From positions 1-50,880 of the forward strand of contig CAIRAY010000187.1 in NCBI GenBank assembly GCA_903876665.1: a stretch of DNA of 50,880 nt. Direction: 5' to 3'. The notes below the pieces were generated by a model. It was not told the origin of the DNA, made no database searches, and saw nothing but the letters and a program-made list of their open reading frames with translations. The position numbers and the translations under genes were made by a program. Source of the DNA: an uncultured Fibrobacterota bacterium (GTDB lineage Bacteria; Fibrobacterota; Fibrobacteria; Fibrobacterales; Fibrobacteraceae). Within the stretch, counting starts at the first letter, position 1, and each line of letters starts with the position of its first letter. Positions 43,471-50,880 of this stretch are shown here, piece by piece.

Positions 43471-46400
43471 ATGGCTAAAAAATTGTGGTGGATCGGTGTT
43501 GCTTTTCTGGCGAGCCTTTGGCTTGCTTCCTGTTCCAAGGCGATCGTTCTGGGCGTCCCGGAGGAAGATTCTTCCAGCTCGTCCATCGAAGACCTCTCCA
43601 GCTCTTCGGGTGGCCTATTGGACGGAGGCCTGGAAGTCAGCCCCAACTGGACGGTTGGATCCATTGTAGAGGGCGATACCGTGGAATATACGGTAACACT
43701 GCAGCCCAACGTTTCCTATATCGTCCAATGGGACGACTCTTCCGATGGCTCGGGAGCCTATGAGGGCGATGTCAGCGTCCAGGTCTACGACAACGCCGGC
43801 GACAAGTTGTGGTTTTTATGGGTCAAGGATGGATTCTCTGTAGCCCAGGAAGTGATCACAGCGAATGGTGAAATTACCGTCAAGCTGGTGGGGAGCAAAA
43901 CCGGAAACTACGCAATCCGCGTGATCGAATCCGAGCAGGGCCTCTCCGTGGAAGGTTCCTCAAGCTCCATTTCCTGGCCCAGTTCTTCAAGTTTACCCTC
44001 CTCTTCTACTTCTTCTGTCATTGTCAATAATGGAGGGACCATGTCCGTAGGTCGCACTTGGACTCAAGGGACAGTCCTGTTCGGGGACACGGCGGTGTAC
44101 CAGATTCCTGTCACGGCAGGGGTCGGCTATACCGTTCAATGGATGGATGATTGGGACAATATCTACCAAGAACTCCCCGGAGGCGTGTACCCCACGGCCG
44201 ATGTCGCAGTTTCTGCCTATAATTCCAATGGTTCGATGCTTTTTGAAAATGTGGACAATGGAGCGGGGACTCCACAGTCGGTTGTTCCTTCCGGCAGTTC
44301 GATTACGGTCAAAGTGGCTCCACGCGGTTTTTCCGATGGAACATTCATGATCCGAGCCTACACCGTTGTGACCACTAAGAAGGCGCTCCCGGTCTCGCAA
44401 ATCTGGACCATCGATTCTCTGGGCTATGTTAGCGACACCATTCGCTACACGGTCAGCGTCACTCCAGGAAAAACATATCGCGTGCAATGGGATGATGAAG
44501 CGAGTGGCTCTGGACTTCATACGGGTGACATCTCCGTTTCGGCCCAGGATTCGGGTGGATTCGTGCAGTGGAGCGGTCTCTCATACAGCAGCGGCTATTC
44601 CACCGCCTATTTTGTCACGCCTGCCACAAGTCGCCTTTGGGTCAAGGTTGTTGCCCCGATTTATGCCGGAAATTTTGGCATGCGCGTCTATGAATACGAG
44701 AATCCCCGCTTTAAGAAGGCTGCCGCAAGCCCAAGCTGGGTGCTCGACACCATGGCTGTAGGAACAACGACCATGACGGACACTGTAGTCTTCAAGTTTG
44801 CGGTAACCAGTGGCAGCTCCTATCGCTTGCAGGTTTCGGATTATGATGGTGGGTCTAGCATTGTAGGTTGGTCCGCCGATGTCAAATTCAACTACAAGCA
44901 GAACGGGACTTCGGTCTGGCCAAGCATGGCAACCAACTACAGTACTACCGCCTATGCCACCCCAATTTCCATTGTGGCCTCATCCGATACCATTCTGGTA
45001 AAGGTGACTACCGAGTATACCAGTGGTTCCGTGGGTGCCTACGGTGTTCGGCTATACGAAGTCGCTCCCCCTGTCGCGAAGCTCCTCCTGCCTTCCGCCA
45101 CTTGGGATCCCGACACCATCTCCAGTGCAACCGATACGATTTTGTACAAGGTTCCCATGAGCGTAGGAAGCGCTTATCGTCTCCAGGTGGATCAATATTA
45201 CGATGGCACGGGTACCTATAACTGCTGGACCTCCGTGAGCTACAAGGCTAAGAGCGCAACAACCTGGGGCACATCCAGCTATTATTCAACCTACAGCACT
45301 CCAATCTCGATCAGCGCAGTGGAAGATACCATGTTGATTCGGATTGTCCCTTACTCGTATGTGGGTACCTACGCAATCCGCGTTCTCTCGCCCATTGTGC
45401 CAACGATTGTCACTTTCACTGCGGGTGACGTCTGGGTAAAGGATACCCTGGTTGCTCCTCTGGATACGACCATTTTCAAGGTCAAGGTGGAAGTTGGAAA
45501 GTCATACCGCATCAACATGTCCGACTACAATGACGGATCCTCCATCATCGGCAATACGGGCGACATGATGCTCGCATACAAAAACAATAGCTCCCTCCTC
45601 AGCTATTCCTCATTTGTGTCCAGTGCATACACTTCGAGCGTGACCGTGACTCCAACCACAGATACCTTGTTGCTTAAGGTCACCGGCCAGTACTCCTATA
45701 GCTCGGGAACATTTGGTGTCAAGGTCTCTGAGTTTGCGAATAAATCCGTCAAATTCACTGCGGGCGACACCTGGGTAAAGGATACAATCTCCCTTTACGG
45801 AGATACCACGGTATTCAAAGTCAAGGTCGAAGCGGGCAAGTCTTACCGCATCAACATGTCCGACTATGATATGGGCTCTTCCGTTCTGGGTAACGCCGGA
45901 GACATGATGATAGCCTTCAAGAATAACGGAGACCTCAATTATTCCAGCTTCACCTCATACGCATATTCCACAAGCCTGACCGCTACCGCGACGACGGATA
46001 CCCTGTTGGTTAAAGTGACTCCTGAATCCTCCTATTACCTGGGAGCTTATGCGGTCAAGGTGACTGAAAAAATAACCACGGTCAACAAGGCGTTGCCTCT
46101 AGGTCTCGCATGGGATGCAGATACCATTGCGGCAGCCGACACGGTGATCTACCACCTGGATGTGGATCCGAATGCGACTTATCGAATTCAGTGGGACGAT
46201 GCCGGGGAAGGAACCTATACCTATTCTGCAGACGTCCGGATGTACTACAAGGAGTCCGGGGCCCTGACGTGGACCGGATTCTTCACGGACGGGTATAGCA
46301 CACAAATTAGTTTGCTCACCTCAGGGACTGCAGATAGTTTGTTGGTAAAGGTCTTGGGACAAAGCACGACAAGTTATGGAACATTTGGAATTCGTACCTT

Positions 46401-47412
46401 CTCGCAGGCAGCCCAAATCCGGGAAGTGAATCCGACCAATACCTGGGATGCGGATACCTTGGTCGGTGGGGACACCATCACGTATCGCATGCCCACCACC
46501 ATCGGCAAAACCTATCGCCTGCAATGGGCCGATGGTTATCAGGGCCCTGCAAGTCCGACCTATTCGGCCAATGTCTCCATGCATATCTACAATAAGGCAG
46601 GGGCTGCGACCCTCTGGGCCAGTGGGGTCCTCACTTCCTATGCCGATGGCTACGGCTATTCCCGCACCTTCGTTGCCACTGAAGATTCCTTGATTTTCAA
46701 GGCCTTTGCGGGAACGGGAACGTTTGCCTACCGGGTCTTTGATGCAAGTGGAATGTACAAGCAGGACACCATCCAGGTGGGCGATGCTTACCTTCCCGAC
46801 TCCGTGACTGCGGGTGATACCCTGTTGTACAAGGTTCCTGTGACCATCGGTAGTGACTATCAAATTCAGTGGAATGATGCCAACCAGGGCAGTAGCGCGT
46901 ACACCGGTAAGGTTGCCGTAAAGGCAAGCTCCGTCGCATCGGGTCTGACCAACTACTTTACCTATGTTGCCAGTGGCTACACGACCCTACGCAAAATAAC
47001 CGCCACAACGGATACTCTATATCTGCGTGTCGCGGCCAGTGCGCTCTCAGGTGCGGGTGGAAATTTCGCCATCAAGGTCAGCAACTACGTCATCACCCAC
47101 ATAACGCTACCAGTTACTAGCGTCGGCTGGACTTCGGGAACCATGGACGCTTCGGGACAGGTGATCTTCAAAGCTACGGTAACCCCATCCGTGTCCTATA
47201 CCATCCGTTGGAATGATTCCTATTCGGGAAGTGGCGTCTATACATTGGATGTAAAGGCGTACTGGTCCAATGACGGTATAACCTGGCTCGGTGGCTCTGA
47301 CAGTGGCTACAGCACGGGCGTCACCTTCACGCCCACCGGAGCCGCATTGTATGTGAAAATTGCCCCCTATTATTCAGGAAACCTTGGCACATTTGGCGTG
47401 CAGGTGTACTAA
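43471..47412 (+). CDS. Large modular lipoprotein, 11 tandem beta modules (paralog 1)
   Basis: This 1313-residue protein has a lipoprotein signal (lipobox LAS-Cys), then serine-run linkers (EEDSSSSSIEDLSSSS and a second near residue 160). Eleven tandem modules of about 105-120 residues follow and fill the rest. Each module reads W...D(T/S)...DT..Y.V.V..G..Y..QW.D...GSG.Y...V, later a Y-rich turn, (S/A)DTLLVKV, and a closing GTFGIRVY. The pattern recalls PPC-like pre-peptidase beta-sandwich domains. Modules 6 and 7 are near-duplicates (both with FTAGD.WVKDT and KSYRINMSDY). There is no catalytic signature and no anchor other than the lipid. A surface-exposed binding or adhesion protein is plausible. 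AGAGG precedes the ATG. Confidence 0.85.
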   Translation: MAKKLWWIGVAFLASLWLASCSKAIVLGVPEEDSSSSSIEDLSSSSGGLLDGGLEVSPNWTVGSIVEGDTVEYTVTLQPNVSYIVQWDDSSDGSGAYEGDVSVQVYDNAGDKLWFLWVKDGFSVAQEVITANGEITVKLVGSKTGNYAIRVIESEQGLSVEGSSSSISWPSSSSLPSSSTSSVIVNNGGTMSVGRTWTQGTVLFGDTAVYQIPVTAGVGYTVQWMDDWDNIYQELPGGVYPTADVAVSAYNSNGSMLFENVDNGAGTPQSVVPSGSSITVKVAPRGFSDGTFMIRAYTVVTTKKALPVSQIWTIDSLGYVSDTIRYTVSVTPGKTYRVQWDDEASGSGLHTGDISVSAQDSGGFVQWSGLSYSSGYSTAYFVTPATSRLWVKVVAPIYAGNFGMRVYEYENPRFKKAAASPSWVLDTMAVGTTTMTDTVVFKFAVTSGSSYRLQVSDYDGGSSIVGWSADVKFNYKQNGTSVWPSMATNYSTTAYATPISIVASSDTILVKVTTEYTSGSVGAYGVRLYEVAPPVAKLLLPSATWDPDTISSATDTILYKVPMSVGSAYRLQVDQYYDGTGTYNCWTSVSYKAKSATTWGTSSYYSTYSTPISISAVEDTMLIRIVPYSYVGTYAIRVLSPIVPTIVTFTAGDVWVKDTLVAPLDTTIFKVKVEVGKSYRINMSDYNDGSSIIGNTGDMMLAYKNNSSLLSYSSFVSSAYTSSVTVTPTTDTLLLKVTGQYSYSSGTFGVKVSEFANKSVKFTAGDTWVKDTISLYGDTTVFKVKVEAGKSYRINMSDYDMGSSVLGNAGDMMIAFKNNGDLNYSSFTSYAYSTSLTATATTDTLLVKVTPESSYYLGAYAVKVTEKITTVNKALPLGLAWDADTIAAADTVIYHLDVDPNATYRIQWDDAGEGTYTYSADVRMYYKESGALTWTGFFTDGYSTQISLLTSGTADSLLVKVLGQSTTSYGTFGIRTFSQAAQIREVNPTNTWDADTLVGGDTITYRMPTTIGKTYRLQWADGYQGPASPTYSANVSMHIYNKAGAATLWASGVLTSYADGYGYSRTFVATEDSLIFKAFAGTGTFAYRVFDASGMYKQDTIQVGDAYLPDSVTAGDTLLYKVPVTIGSDYQIQWNDANQGSSAYTGKVAVKASSVASGLTNYFTYVASGYTTLRKITATTDTLYLRVAASALSGAGGNFAIKVSNYVITHITLPVTSVGWTSGTMDASGQVIFKATVTPSVSYTIRWNDSYSGSGVYTLDVKAYWSNDGITWLGGSDSGYSTGVTFTPTGAALYVKIAPYYSGNLGTFGVQVY

Positions 47413-47433
47413 CCCCTGCAACAGTTGATTTCC

Positions 47434-47464
47434 AAAAGGCGCGAATCCGTTCGCGCCTTTTTTC
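47434..47464 (+). terminator. Intrinsic terminator between the two modular lipoproteins
   Basis: An 11-bp perfect stem (AAAGGCGCGAA / TTCGCGCCTTT, loop TCCG) is followed by T residues. It lies 22 bases after the stop of the first lipoprotein gene, so the paralogs are probably transcribed separately. Confidence 0.9.
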
Positions 47465-47486
47465 TATCTAGATTTGACTGCAGAAT

Positions 47487-50400
47487 ATGACTCGAAATTT
47501 GCAACTCTTCATCGCGGTCTTTTTGACTTTTTGGCTCGGGGCCTGCTCCAAGTCCAAGCCCGTTTCTGTCGATGAAAGCAGTTCTTCCCAAGCCACCTCT
47601 TCCTCCGATTTGTCCATATCCTCGTCCAGTAGCAATCCGCCCAAGACTTTGGAGGTAGGTAGTGTTTGGATCTTGGACTCCATGCAAGTCGGGGATACCC
47701 TCCGCTATTTTGTTCCGGTTTCTCCTGGCAAATCCTACCGGATCCAATGGGACGACTTTGGCGAAGGCTCGGATGCATACAGCGCCGATGTGAAGGTGAT
47801 GGTCCTCGATAGCTTTGGTGTCTATTTTTGGTTTCTGAACCAGGACCATGGGTATTCGACTGTGCAGGAGGTGTCCGCGAGTGAACGTGAATTCCAGGTC
47901 CGGGTTATTTGCAAACAAAGTGGTTATTTCAGGATTCGGGTCCTTGAACTGGTTCCCCAAGGAACGTCCTCGTCTTCTGGTTCCAGTCCAACGTTTTCAT
48001 CCTCGGGAAACTCTTCCAGCAGCTCTTCTTTTGGGGCCACACAGCCTAGGTTGGTCTTGCACGATTGGTCCCTTTCGGAAAACTATGTCAGGGACTCCTA
48101 CGAGTTCTTGAACGATACCTTGGCCTACCGTGTTGGCTTGTCCGCGAATACCCAATATCAACTGCAGTGCTTCGGTTCCTATTTGGGCAACCGAAGCTCT
48201 GCCCTTAAGATCCCCGTAAAAATGTTGGATGTATCCATTCAAAGCCTAGTGCCGGGATTTGCCCATGATTGTCAAGTGGGAGCACCCAGCCTGTTGAGCG
48301 TTTCCCAATCCGGGGACTATCAAATAAAGATTCTTCCTTCGGGCATAAATGTGGTTTCCTTTCGCCTGTTTGAATACCTAAGCCCGCAGGTGCTGTCAGC
48401 AAGTGTCGGGGAATCCTGGATTACCGATACCTTGGATTTTTTGAGCGATACAATAATCTACAAGTTCCCCGTTACCGCTGGAACAACCTATCAATTGCAG
48501 GTCTGGGACGAGGACGAAAATAATTTGCTTTTTGGTTCACCTGCCAATGTCAAATTCAATTTCAAGTCGGCAAACGGTTCCCTTTGGCCAAGTCTTGCCA
48601 GTGACTTCTACATGTTCTCCTATGCCACGCCCAAGCGCCTTGTGGCCATGTCAGACACATTGTGGGTGAAGGTCGCCGGTCAATATTCTACGCGGGGAAC
48701 AGGCGCATTTTCGCTTCGTCTGCAAGATGCCACGCCCGCGCCGGCCGAACTTTTGCTGCCAACTTTGGTTTGGAGGGAGGACACTCTGGCCTCAACTGCA
48801 GACACGATTGTGTACAAAGTACCCACCATCCCAGGGAAAAAATACTGGCAGCAGGGTGACAATATTTCCCATGCTGGAGGTTCCTATTCTGCATCCGTCC
48901 GCTTCTGGTACAAGGCTAAAAATGGAGTAGCTTGGTCCGGAAATTGGTCCGGAGGCTATTCCTATCCCATGTTTTTCGACGCCAGCGAGGACACTACCCT
49001 GATCAAGGTCGCCCTAGAATCTGCCCCGCAAGCGCTGGGGAACTTTGGGGTGCGGGTGTATGGAGTAGCCACGCGGACGGTGAATGCTTCTCCCAGTTCC
49101 AGTTGGATCAAGGACACCCTTTGGGCTCCCTTCGATACGGTCATTTATCGAGTCTCAGTCAATTCCGGCAAGCGCTATAACTACTACTTGTCCGATTCCG
49201 AGGATGGAAGCTCCTTAATAGGAAATAGCGCCAATATGGTGGTGGGCTATAGCCAGCAATCCTCTTGGAATCTGGGGGACGGTAGTTATTCCGTTGCTCA
49301 TGTCTGTGTTCCCGATTCGCAAGTGTTGGAGTTCAGGGCATACTCTGAGGGCAACTACAGCATGGGCGCCTTTGGATTCAAAATCGAAGAGATTTTGACA
49401 ACCTTCGAAAAGCAGCTTCCTTTGGGCTTGCAATGGACCCTAGATAGCATAGGTTCTGGGGACACCATAGTGTACAAAGTCCCCGTTGCATCAAACACGT
49501 CTTACCGAATTCAATGGGACGATGGAGGGCAGGGTTCTGGGGCCTATTCCACGAACATGACCATGTTGCAAAAGGAATTGGGCGCGGCGAGCTGGAGCGT
49601 TGGCAATTTGGATGGCTACAATACCATGGTTACAGCGACAACGTCTTCCTCTGCTGATACGCTCTTGGTGAAAATGATTGGCCAGCTGGCTTCCTCCTAT
49701 GGACGGTTCGCGATTCGCGTTTTCCCCCGGATTCCCGAGGTCCGGATTTTAGGCCTGGGGATGCAATGGCACTTGGATTCTTTGCAAGGCAGTGATACGG
49801 TTGAATTCCATATCCCGACTCAGGCGGGCAAGGAGTACCGGGTGCAAATGGCCAACCAGTCATTCCAGCCAAGTGATTTTCATTTCACTGCACAAGCCTC
49901 CGTCAGAGCCTATACAGCTCCGGGTGTGGCGTGGCCCTGGTTCCATTATGTCGATGGGTCCGCAAGTTATGGCCAATACGAGGCCTACAATGTGGCCAGG
50001 AAGATTGTGGCCACGGGAGATTCCATCATCGTAAGGATACAGTCTGGCTTGGGTACTTTTGGACTTCGGGTCTATGAATCCTCGCTCCTCAAGCGGGAGC
50101 GGGTGTTGCGGGTTGGTGATCCCTTCTATCCAGATACCATTGATGATGGAGATTCTCTGGTATTCAAAGTCCCCTGCGAAGTCGGCAAGCAGTATCGGGT
50201 GATTTGGGACAATGCATTGGAAGGTTCCGGAGCCTATACATCCAAAATTATGGTGATGCCTGTGTGGCAACGGGGCTGGTCCACTGGATTCATGGGGCCA
50301 TCCTATTATGGATACACCTCCAAGGTGATTTCCACCCCGGCAACAGGCGATACCTTGTTTGTTCAAGTTGCTGCTGGTGAAGGAGCGAACCAAAATGGCA

Positions 50401-50765
50401 GCGGATCTTTTGCCCTTAGGGTAGAAGAGTTTGTGCTGGTGTCCACTCCGCTTGCAGTGTCCAAAATTATGTGGACCGAAGGGGCTGTTCCCTCCCTCAC
50501 GAGCGAAATTATTTACAAAGTGGCAATCACAGTAGGGAAAACCTACCGGGTGAAATGGGATGATGGATATGGTTCGGGAGCCTACTCGGGGGTTCTCGGG
50601 GTCAGTTTTTCAAACGATGGATATCATTGGAACAGCGAATATACCTATGGCTATTTCTCCTTAAAGACCTACACGCCCTTGGGTTCCTTCATGTATATTC
50701 GGGCTCGTCCGGTTACTTTGGAAAATGGCGGAACCTTCGCGATTCAAGTATTCCCCTATCCTTAG
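47487..50765 (+). CDS. Large modular lipoprotein, 9 tandem beta modules (paralog 2)
   Basis: This 1092-residue protein has lipobox LGA-Cys, serine-run linkers (DESSSSQATSSSD and a second around residue 165), and nine modules of the same type as in the upstream gene. Module order corresponds: 2-1 to 1-1, 2-2 to 1-2, 2-3 to 1-4, 2-4 to 1-5, 2-5 to 1-6/7, 2-6 to 1-8, 2-7 to 1-9, 2-8 to 1-10, 2-9 to 1-11. It is therefore a tandem gene duplicate from which two modules are missing, or to which the other gene added two. Module 2 is the most divergent and has lost the QWDD strand. No ribosome site is evident at the ATG. It is probably displayed at the cell surface; the ligand is unknown. Confidence 0.85.
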   Translation: MTRNLQLFIAVFLTFWLGACSKSKPVSVDESSSSQATSSSDLSISSSSSNPPKTLEVGSVWILDSMQVGDTLRYFVPVSPGKSYRIQWDDFGEGSDAYSADVKVMVLDSFGVYFWFLNQDHGYSTVQEVSASEREFQVRVICKQSGYFRIRVLELVPQGTSSSSGSSPTFSSSGNSSSSSSFGATQPRLVLHDWSLSENYVRDSYEFLNDTLAYRVGLSANTQYQLQCFGSYLGNRSSALKIPVKMLDVSIQSLVPGFAHDCQVGAPSLLSVSQSGDYQIKILPSGINVVSFRLFEYLSPQVLSASVGESWITDTLDFLSDTIIYKFPVTAGTTYQLQVWDEDENNLLFGSPANVKFNFKSANGSLWPSLASDFYMFSYATPKRLVAMSDTLWVKVAGQYSTRGTGAFSLRLQDATPAPAELLLPTLVWREDTLASTADTIVYKVPTIPGKKYWQQGDNISHAGGSYSASVRFWYKAKNGVAWSGNWSGGYSYPMFFDASEDTTLIKVALESAPQALGNFGVRVYGVATRTVNASPSSSWIKDTLWAPFDTVIYRVSVNSGKRYNYYLSDSEDGSSLIGNSANMVVGYSQQSSWNLGDGSYSVAHVCVPDSQVLEFRAYSEGNYSMGAFGFKIEEILTTFEKQLPLGLQWTLDSIGSGDTIVYKVPVASNTSYRIQWDDGGQGSGAYSTNMTMLQKELGAASWSVGNLDGYNTMVTATTSSSADTLLVKMIGQLASSYGRFAIRVFPRIPEVRILGLGMQWHLDSLQGSDTVEFHIPTQAGKEYRVQMANQSFQPSDFHFTAQASVRAYTAPGVAWPWFHYVDGSASYGQYEAYNVARKIVATGDSIIVRIQSGLGTFGLRVYESSLLKRERVLRVGDPFYPDTIDDGDSLVFKVPCEVGKQYRVIWDNALEGSGAYTSKIMVMPVWQRGWSTGFMGPSYYGYTSKVISTPATGDTLFVQVAAGEGANQNGSGSFALRVEEFVLVSTPLAVSKIMWTEGAVPSLTSEIIYKVAITVGKTYRVKWDDGYGSGAYSGVLGVSFSNDGYHWNSEYTYGYFSLKTYTPLGSFMYIRARPVTLENGGTFAIQVFPYP

Positions 50766-50880
50766 GCAGTGTAAAGAAATAACCGATATAAACTGGCCTA
50801 TTACCCTGTTGGTCCTTTGCCTAGGCTTTGATAAGGACGGCATTGTGAAAGTACGCGTAGACTTGCAAGTGCCATAGGAG
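50766..50880. other. Short end region without a supported gene
   Basis: These 115 bases follow the second lipoprotein. No terminator hairpin and no convincing start with a ribosome site are visible; a GTG frame near 50846 stops after ten codons. A gene may begin beyond the edge of the window. Confidence 0.5.

Noticed and set aside
43471..50765. Tandem repeats considered as a CRISPR or minisatellite
   Set aside because: The repeats are about 105-120 codons each, stay in frame, and are conserved as protein, not as short identical DNA units.

Overview
The window reads as one contiguous piece of chromosome, starting at the 5S end of an rRNA operon. The host looks like a Gram-negative, flagellated bacterium related to the Fibrobacterota. 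Lipoproteins carry long serine runs just after the lipidated cysteine, as in Fibrobacter. There are 7TMR-DISM sensor kinases and an outer-membrane barrel, and many genes lack a clear Shine-Dalgarno site. Flagellin and a FliS-like chaperone argue against Fibrobacter itself, which is non-motile. This placement is an inference from gene style, not from a search.

Layout. 1-500: 5S rRNA, its terminator and ppnP. 550-4375: mtnA with a class II aldolase, then (minus strand) gluQ and a CPA2 antiporter. 4397-12074: a four-gene plus-strand operon, in which two giant hybrid kinase/receiver/cyclase sensors flank a secreted protein and a carboxylesterase. 12067-15313: a pentapeptide-repeat protein, a small gene behind a textbook sigma-28 promoter, a 122-bp inverted-repeat element abutting a truncated DUF4160 gene, a DUF2442 gene, a YciO-type protein, and a secreted protein with a decayed partial copy beside it. 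15363-22973 (minus): an operon of an RND/MMPL transporter, an aspartate aminotransferase, an FHA-ABC exporter, a Ser/Thr kinase and YraN. 23004-26924: an outer-membrane protein, a methyltransferase and TypA. 26925-27395: a highly structured intergenic region next to tRNA-Arg(CCT). 27413-32104 (minus): a small protein, gmk, a small membrane protein and two glycosyltransferases, one fused to an NPCBM domain. 32208-34777: transketolase and a GNAT acetyltransferase. 34874-36423: a sigma-28-driven flagellin locus. 36442-38998: znuABC-type metal uptake. 39002-43354: a VWA lipoprotein and a DnaE2-type polymerase, separated by a REPIN-like element that has duplicated the polymerase gene's 3' end. 43471-50765: two large paralogous lipoproteins built of 11 and 9 tandem modules.

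Working together. The kinase and FHA-ABC pair resembles the PknF/Rv1747 arrangement, a phosphorylation-gated exporter. The two cyclase sensors probably feed cAMP and phosphorelay output, but one has lost the catalytic Asn/Arg pair and may act only as a partner. Two small unknown proteins share perfect sigma-28 -10 elements, which ties them to late flagellar expression. The flagellin leader carries GGA-loop hairpins of the CsrA-binding type. The best candidates for something undescribed are the cyclase/pseudo-cyclase operon, the collinear modular lipoproteins, the sigma-28 small proteins and the structured tRNA-adjacent element.
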